From Ooceraea biroi (Eukaryota; Arthropoda; Insecta; Hymenoptera; Formicidae): 64,000 nt of DNA. Shown here piece by piece: positions 11,807-26,003 of the stretch. The notes beneath the pieces were generated by a model, which made no database searches, was not told where the DNA came from, and saw nothing but the letters and a program-made list of their open reading frames with translations. The stretch covers positions 9,435,945 to 9,499,944 of the forward strand of contig NC_039508.1 of assembly GCF_003672135.1 (NCBI RefSeq). The letters run 5' to 3'. Every line of letters starts with the position of its first letter. The first letter of the stretch is position 1. Position numbers and translations under genes: made by a program.

Positions 11807-14800
11807 TTTTTCGATGGACCGTGAATCAGATTTGCCGCACTATTACGTGATGATGGATCTACAATGAAACAATTTTTCTTGCTTACTCACGTTAAATAAT
11901 ATTTTTCCAATCATTCAAATTTAGAATACATGTTGTAAAGGAAACACGATGCACAGTGATTTTGCTTCATCCGATGTTTGCACATTGTTTATGTAATATG
12001 TAATTGTATGATTTATATAGTATATAATAGTATTTTTTCCTATTTCTCCCATCTTCTCATCAATCGTCCATATTTTCTTTTAACTAGTTTCATGTTTTCG
12101 TGCGATATGAGATTTATCATTCATAGCACTTTTATTCTCTATTAAAATTTTATTTGTCGACAATTTTGCAAACAACATATTCCTACTTGGAAATCTTTTT
12201 AATATATCAACATATGTGTATGTAACAATTAAAGATAATGCAAGGCTACGTTTTATGATGTAAATATTGTAGTTATCAAATTTTTAGTTTTATTTATATG
12301 TATATAGACTTGTTGCATTTAAAATATCAATACGAATGATCACGCATGTCTGAAGGATTACTGAAAAGACGCTGGCATTGAAATTTGAAGTGAGTTAAGT
12401 ACTGTTACGTTGTAATTTCGTTGTTATAAGATTCCCCTTTTTTGAGTCAATGCACTGAAGCAATTTACTCTGGGAACAGAGTGTACAAGTAAGATCTTTA
12501 ATTTGGTCTGAATTTTCGACGGATGGCAGTATTGGATATGAATCCGAGATGGTTATTTCATCTCTATCTAAACCAAACGATCCCAGGAACCGATAGATTA
12601 CGCGTCGCGGAATTTAGCGATAATCAGAGTATTTATGTTCAATGATTAGTTCTTGGAGTTTATATGGGCGTTCTTTATTAATTTCCAAGGTTTCTAGTTT
12701 CCGAAGGATAGAGAAAAAATCTTGACCGGTGCATGGAAAGAGCGAGTCGAATCTGGTAACGAAGTTTCTTCTCCTGGACTCGCGTGGCCCTTTTTAGTAG
12801 GCATAAATAAAGAAATTAATTAAGCTTGTGTCTCTGGAAGATAAATGTAAACGAGAAATATGGAAAAATAGGAAAGAAATTTCATCTTGAGATTTTTTGT
12901 TTACTTGAGATTGATACTTTATTGAATAATAGAATAGTTCCTACCTTAAGTCTAGAGATCGTTTATGACTGATGCTGACTGCAACCTTTCCTATCAGGAA
13001 ATCATATCATTCCTTTGCGCTACGTTGCGTCTTGGTTAATTTCGCACTTCTTTACACTGCTTCTACAATATTTTCTCGCGCTCTTATGCTTACTCTTATT
13101 CTCCGTTTCACTTTTCACGATTACTTTTCCGGCTTCGAAAATCGGTTTATGGGAATCGACTTTGACCAATAAGATTTTAAACAAGATATTTTATACATTT
13201 TAGGACTCACTTTCGTCGTTTCGACGTCTAGGTTTCATAGTGGGGCTCCGCGTAAACACTACCCTAAATTTCGAAAAACACATGATTTCCTTGCTGGCAG
13301 TTGTTTGGTTGCTGTGGTGCTCTACAGATGTATCTTTGTAAGTCTTTGACTATCTAAGACATTCAGTCATCTTCTGCCAGTGAGTGTTTAATAATTACGT
13401 ATAGGATCTATGCATCTTATCAAACAATAACTTCATTTTAATTTTATTTTGACTTTTAGAGGATGATTTTTTGACAATCATATCATATGATTTCCACTTG
13501 ATAAGAAGTAAACTTTATGAAATGTTGTGGTTCATCATTTGGTTTATGCTGGTTTTAGTCAACAATAAAGAGGTTTACTAGTAAAACTATTATAGCCTTG
13601 ACATTTTCGTATTAGAAGTTTTGTCTTGGAATGTTTTATAGAATATGTCCTTGGCTATCAATGGATTTCAATGGTTCCGGGACACCTTGTATAGTCATAT
13701 AAACATTGCTCACGCGTTCCTGATAATAAACTGATCCAACAATCAACAGCGCGCATGCTTTTATTAATGCTCGGATTTTTCGTGCTTAATCTTTCGTAAC
13801 GAAGCTTGCGTAATTTAGTATGCTGCTTCTATTTTTATAGATTTTTATAGATTCGTAAATGTGGCTACATGATTTGATTGTTATATAAACAGTTGTCTTC
13901 AATATGACGATATTTTTAACGTATTGTTGGTTCGCGTATGCAACTGCGAGCATGAATCAGATAAAACAAATTTCAAACGGCAACATTATTAGGCTGCACT
14001 ACTGATCAATTTGGTCAGACTATGTTTGGCGAATTTATGAAATCACAATTATTAATTTCGTGGTCACAAAATACATCAGGAAGAAAATATTCTGTAACTG
14101 TATCCGCACGCTCCTGTTTGAAATAATCTCGTTCCGGTCAAAATTAGTCACGACTAATAAGTACATTACACACGGAATAAGCACACGCACTTTTCAGTCT
14201 TTACCTCAAGATTGTGAAACAGGCTCGCGGAACAATTATAACGGATAAGATTGAAAATTACTGCGTTGCTTTTCACTTTGAACGAAGTAAATGATTTCTT
14301 TCTGACTATATATGAATCCAGCGAGCCACCTCTCTCATCGTTTCTTGTACGTAAGTACCTCCCGCAATGCAATCTCCCCTTTCCCCGCTACAATACGTCA
14401 AACTCAAATAAACCGTTGTATCTCTGATAAATCTTATCTTAAGCATATCGTTTTTCAAGAATTTACACTTTTTCATTGCTAAGCCATCAGCCAGTTCTTC
14501 ATCTCATTGTCAGTCATGTCGAATTATGACGTGAAAGATGCAAGAAATTATCTTTTTTGTCCTTGGAACCATCCATAAGAGAAAGAAAAGGAAGCTTTTC
14601 GTGTTTGGCGGCAAGCGCTATAGAGATAGAGATCTAGGCTCTTGTATGTACTCTTAAAACTATCTGTTTATAACGAATAAACATGAGAAAAAGGGGAAAA
14701 ACTGTCAGATAAGAGCGATCGTTCCTTTCTCAGAACTGACTGGGAACCCCCGGATAAGACGATCGCATAGAGGGGAACATCAACAGCAAAAGGCTTTTCC

Positions 14801-16276
14801 GTGGAAGAGCGGTCCAAAGAAGAAAAAACCGCCCATCTCAAAAATCACTCACGACCGTTGATCAACTGTTGGCTGTAAAAATTATTACCCACAACAAAGC
14901 TTCCTCCATTCTTGAAACTTTCCGACTACTCTCGACAGATCGACAGAACGTTGCTCAAAAATCGCGGACTTTGCGCAAAACTCCCCCACCTCTTCCCGAA
15001 ATTCGACTTTTATTGGAAAATCTCGTTCTCAATGGAACATTGATTTTAGATGTAAAAAAGGGTGCAAACCCTGAAGGCGCTTTCTCTCTCCGATTCTTCG
15101 ATACTCTCTGTTAGCTATTTATTCAGTATCACATCAGTATTCAATATTCTCTGTTAATTTCCAGTTTTATGTCTCGATTTTCTATCCTGTTCTCCATCAC
15201 TGATCAGCGGAAGCCCAATTTTAATTCAACTCTTCCGTGGCTACCAATAAAGGTGAATTTTCATTTCAATTTCTTCAAAGATTGATACCGGTTGTCGCGA
15301 CGGAAGTCGTATCTCGACCGCGATCTGCTTGTAATTTTTAAATTACATCGTTCCTTTCCTTACCTACTTCGTCTCACTCCCTTTCCGTCTTCCTACTCTG
15401 TTGTCTTTGCAATCACGTCTTTTACAAAATATTTCCCTCTATCTCTGTTCATAAAACAATTGGAATTTGTAAAAATTATTGTCGCGTACAAATTATATCC
15501 ACTTTCAAATTGTAACTTGTTTTGTGTTTGTGTTCATCAGCAAATAAAATCCAAAAAATTGTTAATTAAAATAAACCATGTTAATTTTTAGTTAAGCGTT
15601 AGTTAATTTCTCTTTCTTCTTTTTCCTGTATTCATTTCTTCATTCATAAGATCATACAGAGTCCCACAAGGTAATAGAGCTTTTCCTTAACTAAAAGAGA
15701 ATCCTACCTAAAAGATGCGAACTTTCAAGAGTAAAGCCGACTCTTCTGGTCGTTGACTTTGCGATTGGAACTCTGCTAGGTTGCTCGACTCGTGTGTTTC
15801 GCTTAGTGCTACAACAGGGCTTTTGTTGCGCTCAACCTGCTTCGAGCTTTTCCCTACTTTTGGAGCTCTGGGCGTAACACATATAGGAAATTATTTAATA
15901 ACTCTTTCTGTGTTGCTTTTTCTTGGCAAATCAAGGTACGAAGAAGGTAAAGTGTGTAGTACAATCCGTATCAGCAGCTACACATAGCTATACAATAACA
16001 ATCAAATATTTCAGCTGATGATAGATTATTAAAATGACTATATATAAGAGAAACCAATAAAATTTGAAATACTTTGGTTTTAAAAACAAAAAATCAAGAT
16101 CAATATATGCGATATTTGCAGTGGCGTATTGTAGCTATTTACGCTTGATGTAAGAAATCTCATTGTATTTAACATTTCTTTCGTGATCAGTACATGTATA
16201 ATAATTTCGAATCATATTACTATTTTTTGGAATTTTACTCTATTATTACTGATTTAAATAATCTCTTATATACTTA
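11807..16276. other. 5' flank of the phosphatase gene and intergenic DNA
   Basis: Promoter elements for the minus-strand gene would lie just above 11806, but none is decisive. A solo transposon end (GGGACACCTTGTATA) lies at 13679-13693. From 12360 to 13330 the sequence is less AT-rich without a coding signal. Moderately GC-rich frames at 14869-15114 lack an ATG start. Confidence 0.4.
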
Positions 16277-16385
16277 TTGGATCGAGTTTTTTTAGCAAAA
16301 CTCGGAAACGAAATTTCGGATGAAGAATTAATATAGTTTTGCGTCTGAATTTTGCTAAAAATTCTGAACCTTTTGATCAACTCAA
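16277..16385. mobile_element. 109 bp TA-flanked palindromic MITE
   Basis: The left end (TTGGATCGAGTTTTTTTAGC) and the inverted right end (TTGAGTTGATCAAAAGG...TTTTTAGCAAAATTC) are imperfect inverted repeats, with TA on both sides as for mariner-type insertions. The copy is decayed and non-coding. Confidence 0.6.
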
Positions 16386-19300
16386 TATAATATAATCAAG
16401 TGTGTAATAAAACAATTCATAAAATGTTGCTTATTTATATACACTTTAAAATGTAACTATTAAATAAGAATTAGGAAAGGGCGTAACAGTGATCCTCTCG
16501 ACATTATCGCTCGTATGCGAAATCCGCGAGTCGAGGAGACCAGCAATAGTCAACGATCAGAAGGCTCGATCTTATTCTAGAATCAGGTCAGCTCGTTGGT
16601 TTTCTTCTTTTTATAAAGGATATTAATCCCTATTTTACCAGGAATAGGACCGTGTGCAGTCTAGCGAGGGAAGAAGAGTTGGATACGAGGAGCAAAAAAT
16701 ATTTAGAGACGAGTTATAAAATAAAAAATTAACGTACTTTATTCGATTTACGACACGATATCGATACAATTTAAAAGTTACAAGGAATGTAGCGGAAAAA
16801 TGTTTAAAATTCTTTTATTTTTAAATTAAATTTCCTCATTTATTATTGAAGGTGGGGGATGTTTGATGGGGAAAAAAGACAAAACAAAAGGAAGGTTGTA
16901 GAACCCTAAAAGAGGCTTTTTGACAAGACGCGGGAGTCGGAAAGAAGCGAGCAAGCTTGGGACTCACTTTTATGAATATGCGCGCTGAGCTTGATTCTTC
17001 TCGTAGGTGGAGCGTTGTTGGAGCATTAGCGGCTGAATATGTCTGTCACTTGTTATACACCGCGCATACACCACGAATTTTAAGTAAAAGTGGATTCACC
17101 GGGGAGCGCTTGATACTTTTCGAGTGCGCGAGTTGTAAATGTTGGACGTTGAGCAGCTTGTACGGTTGAGGAACTGGTAAGATTCCGATGCTCGGGGTAT
17201 GCGCCGCATTTTATACTCGGGAAATCGGTGTTACACCGGGAGGGGAGTTTTTAAGCAACAATTTGTAGTTCGAAAGAAAGAGGGAATATCGAGTCTTATC
17301 TAATGGTCTCTTTGTTATAACTATTCATTGAGGACGGTTGTTCTGAAGGACATAAATTTTAAGGGCAATAGATTTGTCTACCACTTTCCCTTCTGCTTTC
17401 TGCTTATTTCTCGTAATCGGATATTTGTGCGGAACTGAGATTTCGCGACTCTTTATTTCTACATGGTGTATGTCGTCGATCGTAAAATCTTATCCTTGCG
17501 CCGTCTGTTTAACGTTATCTAGCTCCAACACTTATTTATTATCAATGTGGTTCGGCCTACTGTTACTCTATTTTCCTTTTTAAATATTCGTAAGATCTGC
17601 CCTGCTGCCATATCACTTTTCCTGGCATTAACTTGAGAGAAACAAAAAGGAGACTGTCAAGAAATTTTAGTCAATTCGTAAAAAGATATTTTTATGGAAT
17701 GCAGAGTTCCTCCGAAAGAAAGGAACCATGGAACTCGCTGAACATAATAACTTTAACCGTTGACTCTACATCAGACACTATCGTGTCTCTTGACACACTT
17801 TGACTTCTGATAAATAAACTTTTACTTTCAGAGAGGAGAGTATGTATACATTATTTTTTTTATAACGAAAAAGTTGAGAAACATTGATTACTGTTGTGTG
17901 TAAATCAATTAATTTCATTATTAATTATTGATAACAGTTATTGATAACAATTATTGACAATAGTTATTGATAACTTTGTTGTTAGACATTGAAATATTAC
18001 ATACTAACATGTGCTGCCTATCTGTACTTGTTTTTAAATACGAGGATGCAGAAAACAATAAAAAGGGGAAACAAAATCATTTTACAAAAATTTTCAAGAA
18101 TCTTGCATTATTCGTCGCGTCAAGCAAAAGTGAAATTACAGCAAAAACCTGTAAACACCTGTCCTAAAGATTATCAAAAAGTTCATGGAATAAAATGGCG
18201 AAGCACAATTGAAAAATCTCTGATTCAAAAATACAAATAAAAAATTCAATAAAATTCAGTCTGATTTGAGCAATAGAAAATATTGATCAGGTAATGTTTT
18301 TTTACTGACGAAATAAAATACCGTTAGGTTAGCACGGTCTATCATCATCAACAGACGTCTTCAATGTATTAATAAGTATGGTAAAAACGTTAGCTTAAGT
18401 TAAGGTTTCTTAAAGAAAAAATATTATGTATCAACATGTACCAACTATACAGAAAATACAAAGAAACGCATCAGAAATATTTATCGCGACATTGACAGGA
18501 TGATTTTGTTAAATATTCACCAATCTTTCATTCAATATTAAATAAATATTCATAAAAAATCAAAAGTGATGATTATCGAGCATTTAATAAAATATTAAAA
18601 ATTCAATTAAATTGAAAATGACCTTGATTTAATTATTTAAACTCTTCCATTATTTCCATTATTCCATTATTTGATCTCAAATGATCTTGACTATGTAGTC
18701 ATTCAATTTGTCATAAGAAGGACAAACATAGGTGTGTAAAAAAAGTAGAATCTCATTAAGAGATATTAAGTTGATCTTCATTTTACCTTGACACTACAGC
18801 CGAAGGTCGAAGCAATAACACGACACCCTCCTTAAAATCCTGCAACTTAATTTTGTCTGAGACATTTCTCTTCAGGTTGCTCTATTTTTTATTATGTAAC
18901 ATATATTTAGGCGTCTCAATTTAAATACCGCACATATGTATCCATACTTGCACGCTTTTTCTTATATTTACACACGATATGATTGTTGTGTCAATTGCGT
19001 TAACCTTACGTCAGCAATTAGACAAGTCATCTAATGATGGTATCGCGCTCGTAATATTAGCAAATCAAGTATGGGACACAGTCGTGTTTTCGTAATCAAA
19101 CGATTAGCTAAAAGGTAATATTTATCATACAGATTATAACTATATTTGTTTCTCATGTCTATGTTTCTTACACATCTATTGTCTATTATATATCTATTTA
19201 ATCATAACACGTGTTAAAGGTCACGCGGGGATAAGACATTTTTATTACATTATTCTCCTATATTCGTCATATCGATCAAGCTTGTTAAAAGTAAAAGTCA

Positions 19301-19917
19301 TTAGTTCAGGTATCGTTAAATAAGATATAATAATTGAAAATGTTCTTGAAAAAGTATATTTGAAAATATTTATTCCATGTTTGCTTAAAGTTTATTAAAA
19401 ATAAAAATTTTAAACTTAAAATTTCGTATCATTCATCCAAAGTTGCGAGCTCAAAATTACACACGTGCATCGCAGTGCAAGTAATTATCAGTTCGAGAGG
19501 GGGCAGTTAGGTTTATCTTAACAGATACCGAAAGACATGTTGCGATAATGCATGTGTAGAAAAGGATGATAATATTTTACAAAACAATTCACGATAAATA
19601 AACAAGTTAAAAAAAGTCTCGGAGATAAGAATAATCCCACAGCCAATGTATTAACAAATTGGGTATCACTTACATAATAAAATGGCTTTCATCATTGATG
19701 CGGTATTTGAAGAAATAGCGATTCGGTGCCAGACATGAAAGAAGCATTTCTTGCGACTACGAAGGAAGAGGACAACTGACATAATACAAACGCAAACTAT
19801 ATTTTTGCCTTAAACAATATTACAAAAGTCGCTTGTCCCGTGATTCGTATATTAATCCGAGCAAAGATAATTTGTTTAAACGCTGCTTGCAAAAACTAAC
19901 AATAAGACTATATAAGA
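16386..19917. other. Intergenic stretch, no gene seen
   Basis: GC-richer pockets at 16490-16580 and 16920-17200 hold only short unsupported frames. From 17800 onward it is AT-rich and repetitive at word level (TATTGATAACA near 17920-17970). Confidence 0.4.
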
Positions 19918-20100
19918 ATAACACATGATTCGGTGCATTTTTTGAAGAAATTGTGTCTTTATTAGAAAAAATAATAAATCTCAATCTCCGAAATATTCAC
20001 CTTTATTTTCCAATACTTTTCTTCATCTATCAAGCAGCTGACGAATCCTCTCTCGAAAAGAAGAAAATAAATAAAGCACCAAATTACATTGCACACCTAA
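19918..20100 (-). mobile_element. Mariner deletion derivative, copy 2
   Basis: The right end CACACCTAA|TA is intact and the left end is decayed. On the minus strand it keeps the transposase C-terminus (codons like QLLDR, RKVLEN, GEYF) with an internal stop. Confidence 0.7.
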
Positions 20101-20312
20101 TATTTGTCCATTATGCGATTTTTCTTTATTTTCTACAATTTTTAACAACTATTGCATTTTCACATTTGTTTCAAAATTCGAGTTAGTGGAAGATGAGCAA
20201 TGCGGACGAAAAGATTTATTTTTCGGATTGTGTGCATGAAATGGCGTGTGCGTGCGTGTGTTATGTGTGTCAAAATTTGTTACATGATTAAAATACAGTG
20301 TACCTATATGTG

Positions 20313-20524
20313 TATTTATGTATATTGTATTTTATTATGTTTTTCATGCGTTACTTGCTCATGACTCTCATTAATCATAATGTAATCGAACGCGCGCGCA
20401 GACATGTACAATATAACTTTCTATCTGAAAATGTATTGTCTTCAGATTTGATTACATGATGGCTAATGAGAGTCATGAGCAAGTCATGCATGAAAAACAT
20501 GATGAAATACAATATACATAAATA
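20313..20524. repeat. Large imperfect inverted repeat, arms about 76 bp
   Basis: Arms 20313-20388 and 20448-20524 are inverted copies at roughly 85-90 percent identity, centred on a loop of about 60 bp that includes a CG-rich run. The shared core reads CTTGCTCATGACTCTCATTA in one arm. If transcribed, it would form a long hairpin. It may be a fold-back transposon, but no TA duplication is evident. Confidence 0.75.
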
Positions 20525-23100
20525 AACTCACACTACAAAGTAAAATCCCATACTAATGTGTAATGTTGTAGGAAAAAGAGATAGGATAATTTTTGTTGCT
20601 AACGTGTTTAACACAAACTTACACCGTTGTATAAAACTGACGCCGCATTATCTTAAACACTCTGACTCTGCTCTGTTCTACTCTGTAGATTCTAAAATAT
20701 AATGCTCTCTATGCTCTCAAATGCTCGTTCTTTTATAGTTGTATTAATATCATTCCCAAAAACCAATTGCACCAATCGCGTTTTCTTTTGTCACACACCG
20801 TATCACACAATTATTGTATTATAGATTATATTATAGATTGTATTATAGCATTCTCTTTGCACATCTAACAACTCTACAAATATGTATAACTATATGTATA
20901 TTATAAGATAGCCCCGTTTAGATAAATTGTTTAGTATCTCTTTTGTCGAAAATTCCGCGGGAACTCATTACGATTTCGCAGTTAGTAGATATAGCTTGAC
21001 AAAATTTAAATAAAAATTCTATCAAAGTAAGTTTCCTTCGAAAATATTACTTGAAATATACAATTCTCGAATCCATTTAGAACTTTGTCAAGTCTAGTCC
21101 AAAAAGCCATTTCTTTTACTTATAAAAGTTTGATATTTTTCATTCAACAAAAATTCATTTTACAATAATAAAACAGTTTGCAAAAGTTTGAATATTAGTT
21201 ATTTAAAAGTTATTAAAAAGATATTTCTTGGACTTTGTTCTACACACATACAAGATGTTCTGTAATATGTATTGTAGGCATACTCAAACATGAATTCGTA
21301 CACTTACAATTATCCAAATATATAATAATACAATAGTGAAAAATGTTTGTATTACGTATAAAGAGACATAGAATAGGGTCTCGCTAAGTTTACGCGGCAA
21401 GCGAGAACACAAGCGGCGAGACGGACCATATATGTATGTATATTTACCCAAAGCCTCTAGTTGAACGGAGGGGCACGATTATCTTCACGTAAAGCTGAAA
21501 CTATCGATTTCTAAGTGTCTTATGAGAGGAGATATTCTATCTCAAAGACACAAATATAGTTAAATTTTACCTTTAAAATATTCAAGCCGTTGTCCAACCG
21601 GATAGAGTCAAAATTTATTTGATGCTAGGATTCTTTGCGGTAGTAAAGCGAAAAATCAAGCGAATTACTGATATTTATGTACTGATGGATATAACGTACC
21701 AAATTTTTCAACTAATGTTACCTTGCAATCGGTTTCGAGAAACCATCCAAGATGAATTTCTGTTGCTTATTAGTGAGTTCACTGAGTGCCTACACTTGTG
21801 ACTTGCCCGAGTCACAGTACTTGTATTTCTGACACAATTCAAATGTCCGAACGAGTAGAGAATGACAAAAAACATCGCGTATTACAAACGCAATATTTCA
21901 CACTTGAAATTCATTCACAACAATTGAAATGCCAAATGTCAATAGAGTACTTTACATGTTAATATACTAAAAAAGATTTTACATATGTAAAACAATTATC
22001 TTTTCAAAGAAAAAGATAATTATGTATTACAGCTGAAGGCAGCTCTTAATCTCAACTATATTGTCGAGTTCACGACCCTGAGTAGCCACCAAAAAGTTTC
22101 AGCCAGCACTCGTTGTTGTTTACTCGTTATTTAAAAAGTTATTAACAAGATATAAGTTTAATCCATAATACGTAATCTTCCAACTATTGGTTAGGTTGAA
22201 CATTTTTATTTATACATACATGTTGTACTAGGAATTTCTGCATTTGACATATGATTATAACAGTTTAATAACGTATCTGACTATTAAAAGTTATTTTACG
22301 TAATATAACGTAAATTGAAGTTAAGTTAATAAAATATGACAGTTTTAATATTGTATTTCCGATAAATGTAACAAGAAAAAAATCAAAATAAATATGTGGA
22401 TGGGAGGAGAGCCTCCATCCTGGAAAGAATATATACTTTGTATTGGTCGTTACGAAAAAAATATTACCTAACCCAAAGTACTTTTTTAAATTGTTAAATT
22501 GTATGAGATATTTCATACATCTTGGGTTATATAAGTGGAAGTTATAAGGATGGTAGGTATAATATAGATTATATTTCCAAGGTGGGCAGTGTAAGAGGAG
22601 TAATACTCCTTTCCAAAGGATATGAGAGGAAGAGGCGGAGAATAGAAGCATTAAGAAGATATTTAACGTGAGCATAAAATTAGTTATTATCGTGATAACC
22701 TACATATGTTATTGGATCTTGCAGAGCCAAATTTTTACATTAAATATTTTTGTAATTTTGATGAAAATCTCTGAGAGATATCATTTTTTTTATAGAAAAG
22801 TAAATTCAAACAACTGACAGAACCTGAGCTTGGCGTGCTTCCGCTTTACTTTTTTTTTGAAAAGATAATTTTCTTAAGATATTATGCTTATAAGATAATC
22901 GGACATGTATGATAAATATTTATTGATAAATCCAAGTTCTTTTGTAAGATATGTAAGCTCTATAGCAAATTATAAGTTTGTTATAACAAATTATAACATG
23001 TTTTAAATTTTAAATCTGTTACCTGGCAGAACAAATTATTATTATTAATTACACAAAAATAATAAACATTTCATTTGAAACATTTGCCATAATTTTGTAA
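20525..23100. other. Intergenic stretch, one weak ORF
   Basis: A minus-strand ATG frame of 136 codons (22675-22265) is rich in Phe, Tyr, Ile and Asn, as expected from AT-rich DNA, and shows no domain. It is not called as a gene. Confidence 0.4.
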
Positions 23101-23211
23101 TATTTTTCTTCATTTATAGAACAGCTGAATGCATCCCGTTTTGGAAAAATAGAAAATAAATAAAGACTTAATTTCTTCAAAAAAGCACCGAGTTAACTTG
23201 CGCCTGATAGA
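23101..23211 (-). mobile_element. Mariner deletion derivative, copy 3 (right half only)
   Basis: Only the right arm is recognisable: an AGAAAATAAATAAAGACTTA block, then the TTCTTCAAAAAAGCACCGAG end. Confidence 0.6.
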
Positions 23212-23578
23212 ATGCATAAAACGACAGAAAAAACAATGGGATTGATATTACTAAGTTGTTGCGTATTTCTGTCACATTACCTGCGCTTATCTTTGACGCG
23301 CAATAAATTATTATTAGACTTATTTTTGAAATGCAATATTAAGATAATATGCAAATGTAGCATGTAACTAACCTAGCAGCGCAGTTCAAATATAAATCTA
23401 ATAATAATATATTGCGCGATCGAAGATGAGCGCATGAAATACGACAGAAATTATGCAACAGTATAATATAATATAAACCAATTTGAACATCGATGTTATA
23501 CGAAAGTAATCATTCAAAATACGATCCTTCGGCATCGATATAGCGGTGTGAATGTGTAGACGAACACGTAAGTAGGTT

Positions 23579-23581
<3 letters not shown>

Positions 23582-23612
<31 letters not shown>
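23582..23612. repeat. (GA)n microsatellite
   Basis: A pure GA tract of about 31 bp. It creates a spurious SLSLSL frame on the opposite strand. Confidence 0.9.
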
Positions 23613-23615
<3 letters not shown>

Positions 23616-23959
23616 GATTTCTGCTTTGGAAACGCTTGGAGGGTCCTTGTTACAGTAACTGGGATGGCTGGAATACCATCGTAATGAGAGTTTAGCTAAA
23701 AACAAATATGACTAGTTGGCCATTCGCCGTATTTAGCTGCTTTGGCTCTTCGCATGATTGCTTTCTATTTTCGAAACTCAAAATACTGATGACAGGAACT
23801 CGATATCGAGTTCGAAATTATCTCAATGATTCTTATCATTGCTGTCTGAGTAGCCAGAATATCACTGTATCGACTTTGTCTCATCGGAATTAAAAATTTC
23901 GGAAATAGAAAGCCAAATCAAGCAAATACGACGGGTAATTAATTATTGCTACTTGTTTT

Positions 23960-24115
23960 TCGGCAAAAAACTCGCCACGATGATATTCCAGCTATCCAAA
24001 TAGCCACGACGACTCCAAAAACAGACTCCAGATACTTATGCATGGTTGACCCTGCCTAATATCAATATTGAAGAATCAAAATTTTCAATAAAATAAACGA
24101 TTTTTACACATAAAA
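23960..24115. repeat. Dispersed relic repeat, copy B (core ACTCGCCACGATGATATT)
   Basis: This is the partner of 7825-7995. It shares the exact core, then TATCCAAATA, and later an AAAATTTTCAATAAAATAAACGA block. It has no open reading frame and no visible terminal repeats. Confidence 0.45.
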
Positions 24116-24501
24116 TATATGTTTTAATTAACATAGCGTCATACGATTATTTTTCAGACAACTATGTATGATAAATATGCAAGCTATTTTCATATACGGC
24201 GATTTATATTGGATCGATATTGGATCGGAAAGAAAAAAATTGTATGTTAGATCATTAACTAACATTAAGTAGTCTGGGTCGTGTCCAAATACAACTCGAT
24301 ATAATGTAAGATTTATATCACTTGGTTCAGTCACAAAACAGCTACGAGCTCTAATTTATTATCCAATGATCAGAAAAATTGAAAGGCCAGAATAATTGAC
24401 TCGTACGAGATGTAACCAGGGTAGAAACAACTATATTTATTCTACTTAATTATAAGAATATTAAACAACCGAGCGAACACATACCAAAAGACTGGGAGAT
24501 A

Positions 24502-24790
24502 TTAGGTACCGGAAAAAGTTTGTGTGGATTCTTTGGTCAAAATTCAAACACTGAACTTTTTTAAAAAGTAGTTTTATTTGACGATGTAGTCACCATTGAC
24601 TTCGATGACCTTTTTCCAGCGTTCTACAAGCTTATACATCCCTTTATTGTTAAAAATCTCGAGTTTTACTCGCAAAAAATGTATTAATTGCCGTTTTGAC
24701 TTCGGCATCATTCTTGAAATGTATAATTCTTTCTTCTGGATTCCTGTTTTTTTTTTTTTACCGAAATTGATGACCACCTCGACAGAATGA
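24502..24790 (-). pseudogene. Mariner 3' end remnant with transposase C-terminus
   Basis: A TA-flanked end at 24502 is followed by minus-strand codons ending at 24574. The last residues, LVERWKKVIEVNGDY, match the C-terminal signature of mariner transposases (LPERW.KVI..NG.Y). The end sequence (TTAGGTACCGGAAAAAG) differs from the neighbouring family, so this is a different mariner lineage. All catalytic residues are lost. Confidence 0.7.
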
Positions 24791-25185
24791 TTGAAAAAGA
24801 TTATAAGGTTAAGGTTGTTAAAAGTTAGATTATTTTGCTTTCCACTTGTTATACTCTTTGAAGAACCTGTCTGTCAAAATTAAAATATCGATTTCGATAG
24901 GAATTGACGATGGCAGGAGCTACTTCTAGTCTATGATAGAATCCTGCTGCACGTTCGCGATTGTTGTTTGTAGCCATATCGATAAAATGATGAAGATAAA
25001 GAGTTCGTATCGATGAAGATAAATTACTAAGGCTGATACAAAAACGATCTTTTTATCGACAATATTTAATATATAAATACAAATGCTTATCAAGATAACA
25101 AATAGCAAAGTCTATTGATCCCAGTTAGCATATAGTTGATGCATGATTATCTGACGAATATTAAATATCATTCTTCTCGAAAATA

Positions 25186-25265
25186 TTAGGTGTGCAAATT
25201 AATTCGGTGCTCCTTTTTTGATAAAAGTAAGCCTTTATTTACTTAATTTTTTTCGAGAGAGACTT
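25186..25265. mobile_element. Mariner deletion derivative, copy 4 (left half)
   Basis: The TTAGGTGTGCAAATTAATTC end lies next to TA, followed by the TTTATTTACTTAATTTTTTTCGAGAG subterminal block. The right end is not present. Confidence 0.65.
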
Positions 25266-26003
25266 CATCATACCAGATGCATGTAAAAGCCGCGTGTAAA
25301 CAAATTTTATTGTATTATATTTCATATATTGTACATTTCACCTGGGATCTGTTGTGTCATTGAGTTGCGTCATTAGGTTTATGGGACACCTTGTATATTC
25401 ATTGTAATTCAACTACGGCTGTAATTCAACAGTATGTGCAGTCACTGTATGCATTGCGTTATATATGCGCACGCACATACTCTTATACGTAACTTTATAA
25501 CATAATATTATCTTAAAATTACATCACATCTGCATAAACTTTTGAAATTGTAATAAGGATAAATGAACACGTTGGAAACATAATAGTTTATACGCGTGTG
25601 CCACAGATCTTATCGCTGCGAAACTTGTAAAAAGAAACACGTAAAATTTCGCGGTGTTTTATGATTGGAATCATATTTGTGTTGCAAGAAGATTTCAAAT
25701 TTTCTTCATGCAATGTAATACACAAGATATTACTTACAGAATTCTCAAAGGTATCAAAAGTATTAAAATAATAATAAATTGAAGTAATTAAAGTATTAAA
25801 GTAATAAAAAAAAGTATCAAAATATAATAAATGTAATAAGATTATTGTTCTTTCAAGATTACATTAATTTCGCTGCTATGTTTCTAATTTTAGAAAAATT
25901 ATTTGCTTACTTATATTGTAATTTACATGTTCGGATCGCAACCTCTCCCTCTCTCTCGTATTACATTGCTTATAATTACGTGTGTTCATTAGCAAATATT
26001 TGA

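Noticed and set aside
12409..13326. Possible LTR beginning TGTTACG and ending near CTACA
   Set aside because: No second LTR, primer-binding site, polypurine tract or target duplication was found, so the resemblance to a gypsy-type LTR start is too weak.
14869..15114. 81-codon frame in a moderately GC-rich segment
   Set aside because: The start is a TTG, not ATG, no acceptor gives a supported exon, and the product has no motif.
22265..22675. 136-codon minus-strand ATG frame with hydrophobic start
   Set aside because: Composition (Phe, Tyr, Ile, Asn, Leu) is what AT-rich random sequence gives, with no domain, no promoter or poly(A) support and no splice partner.
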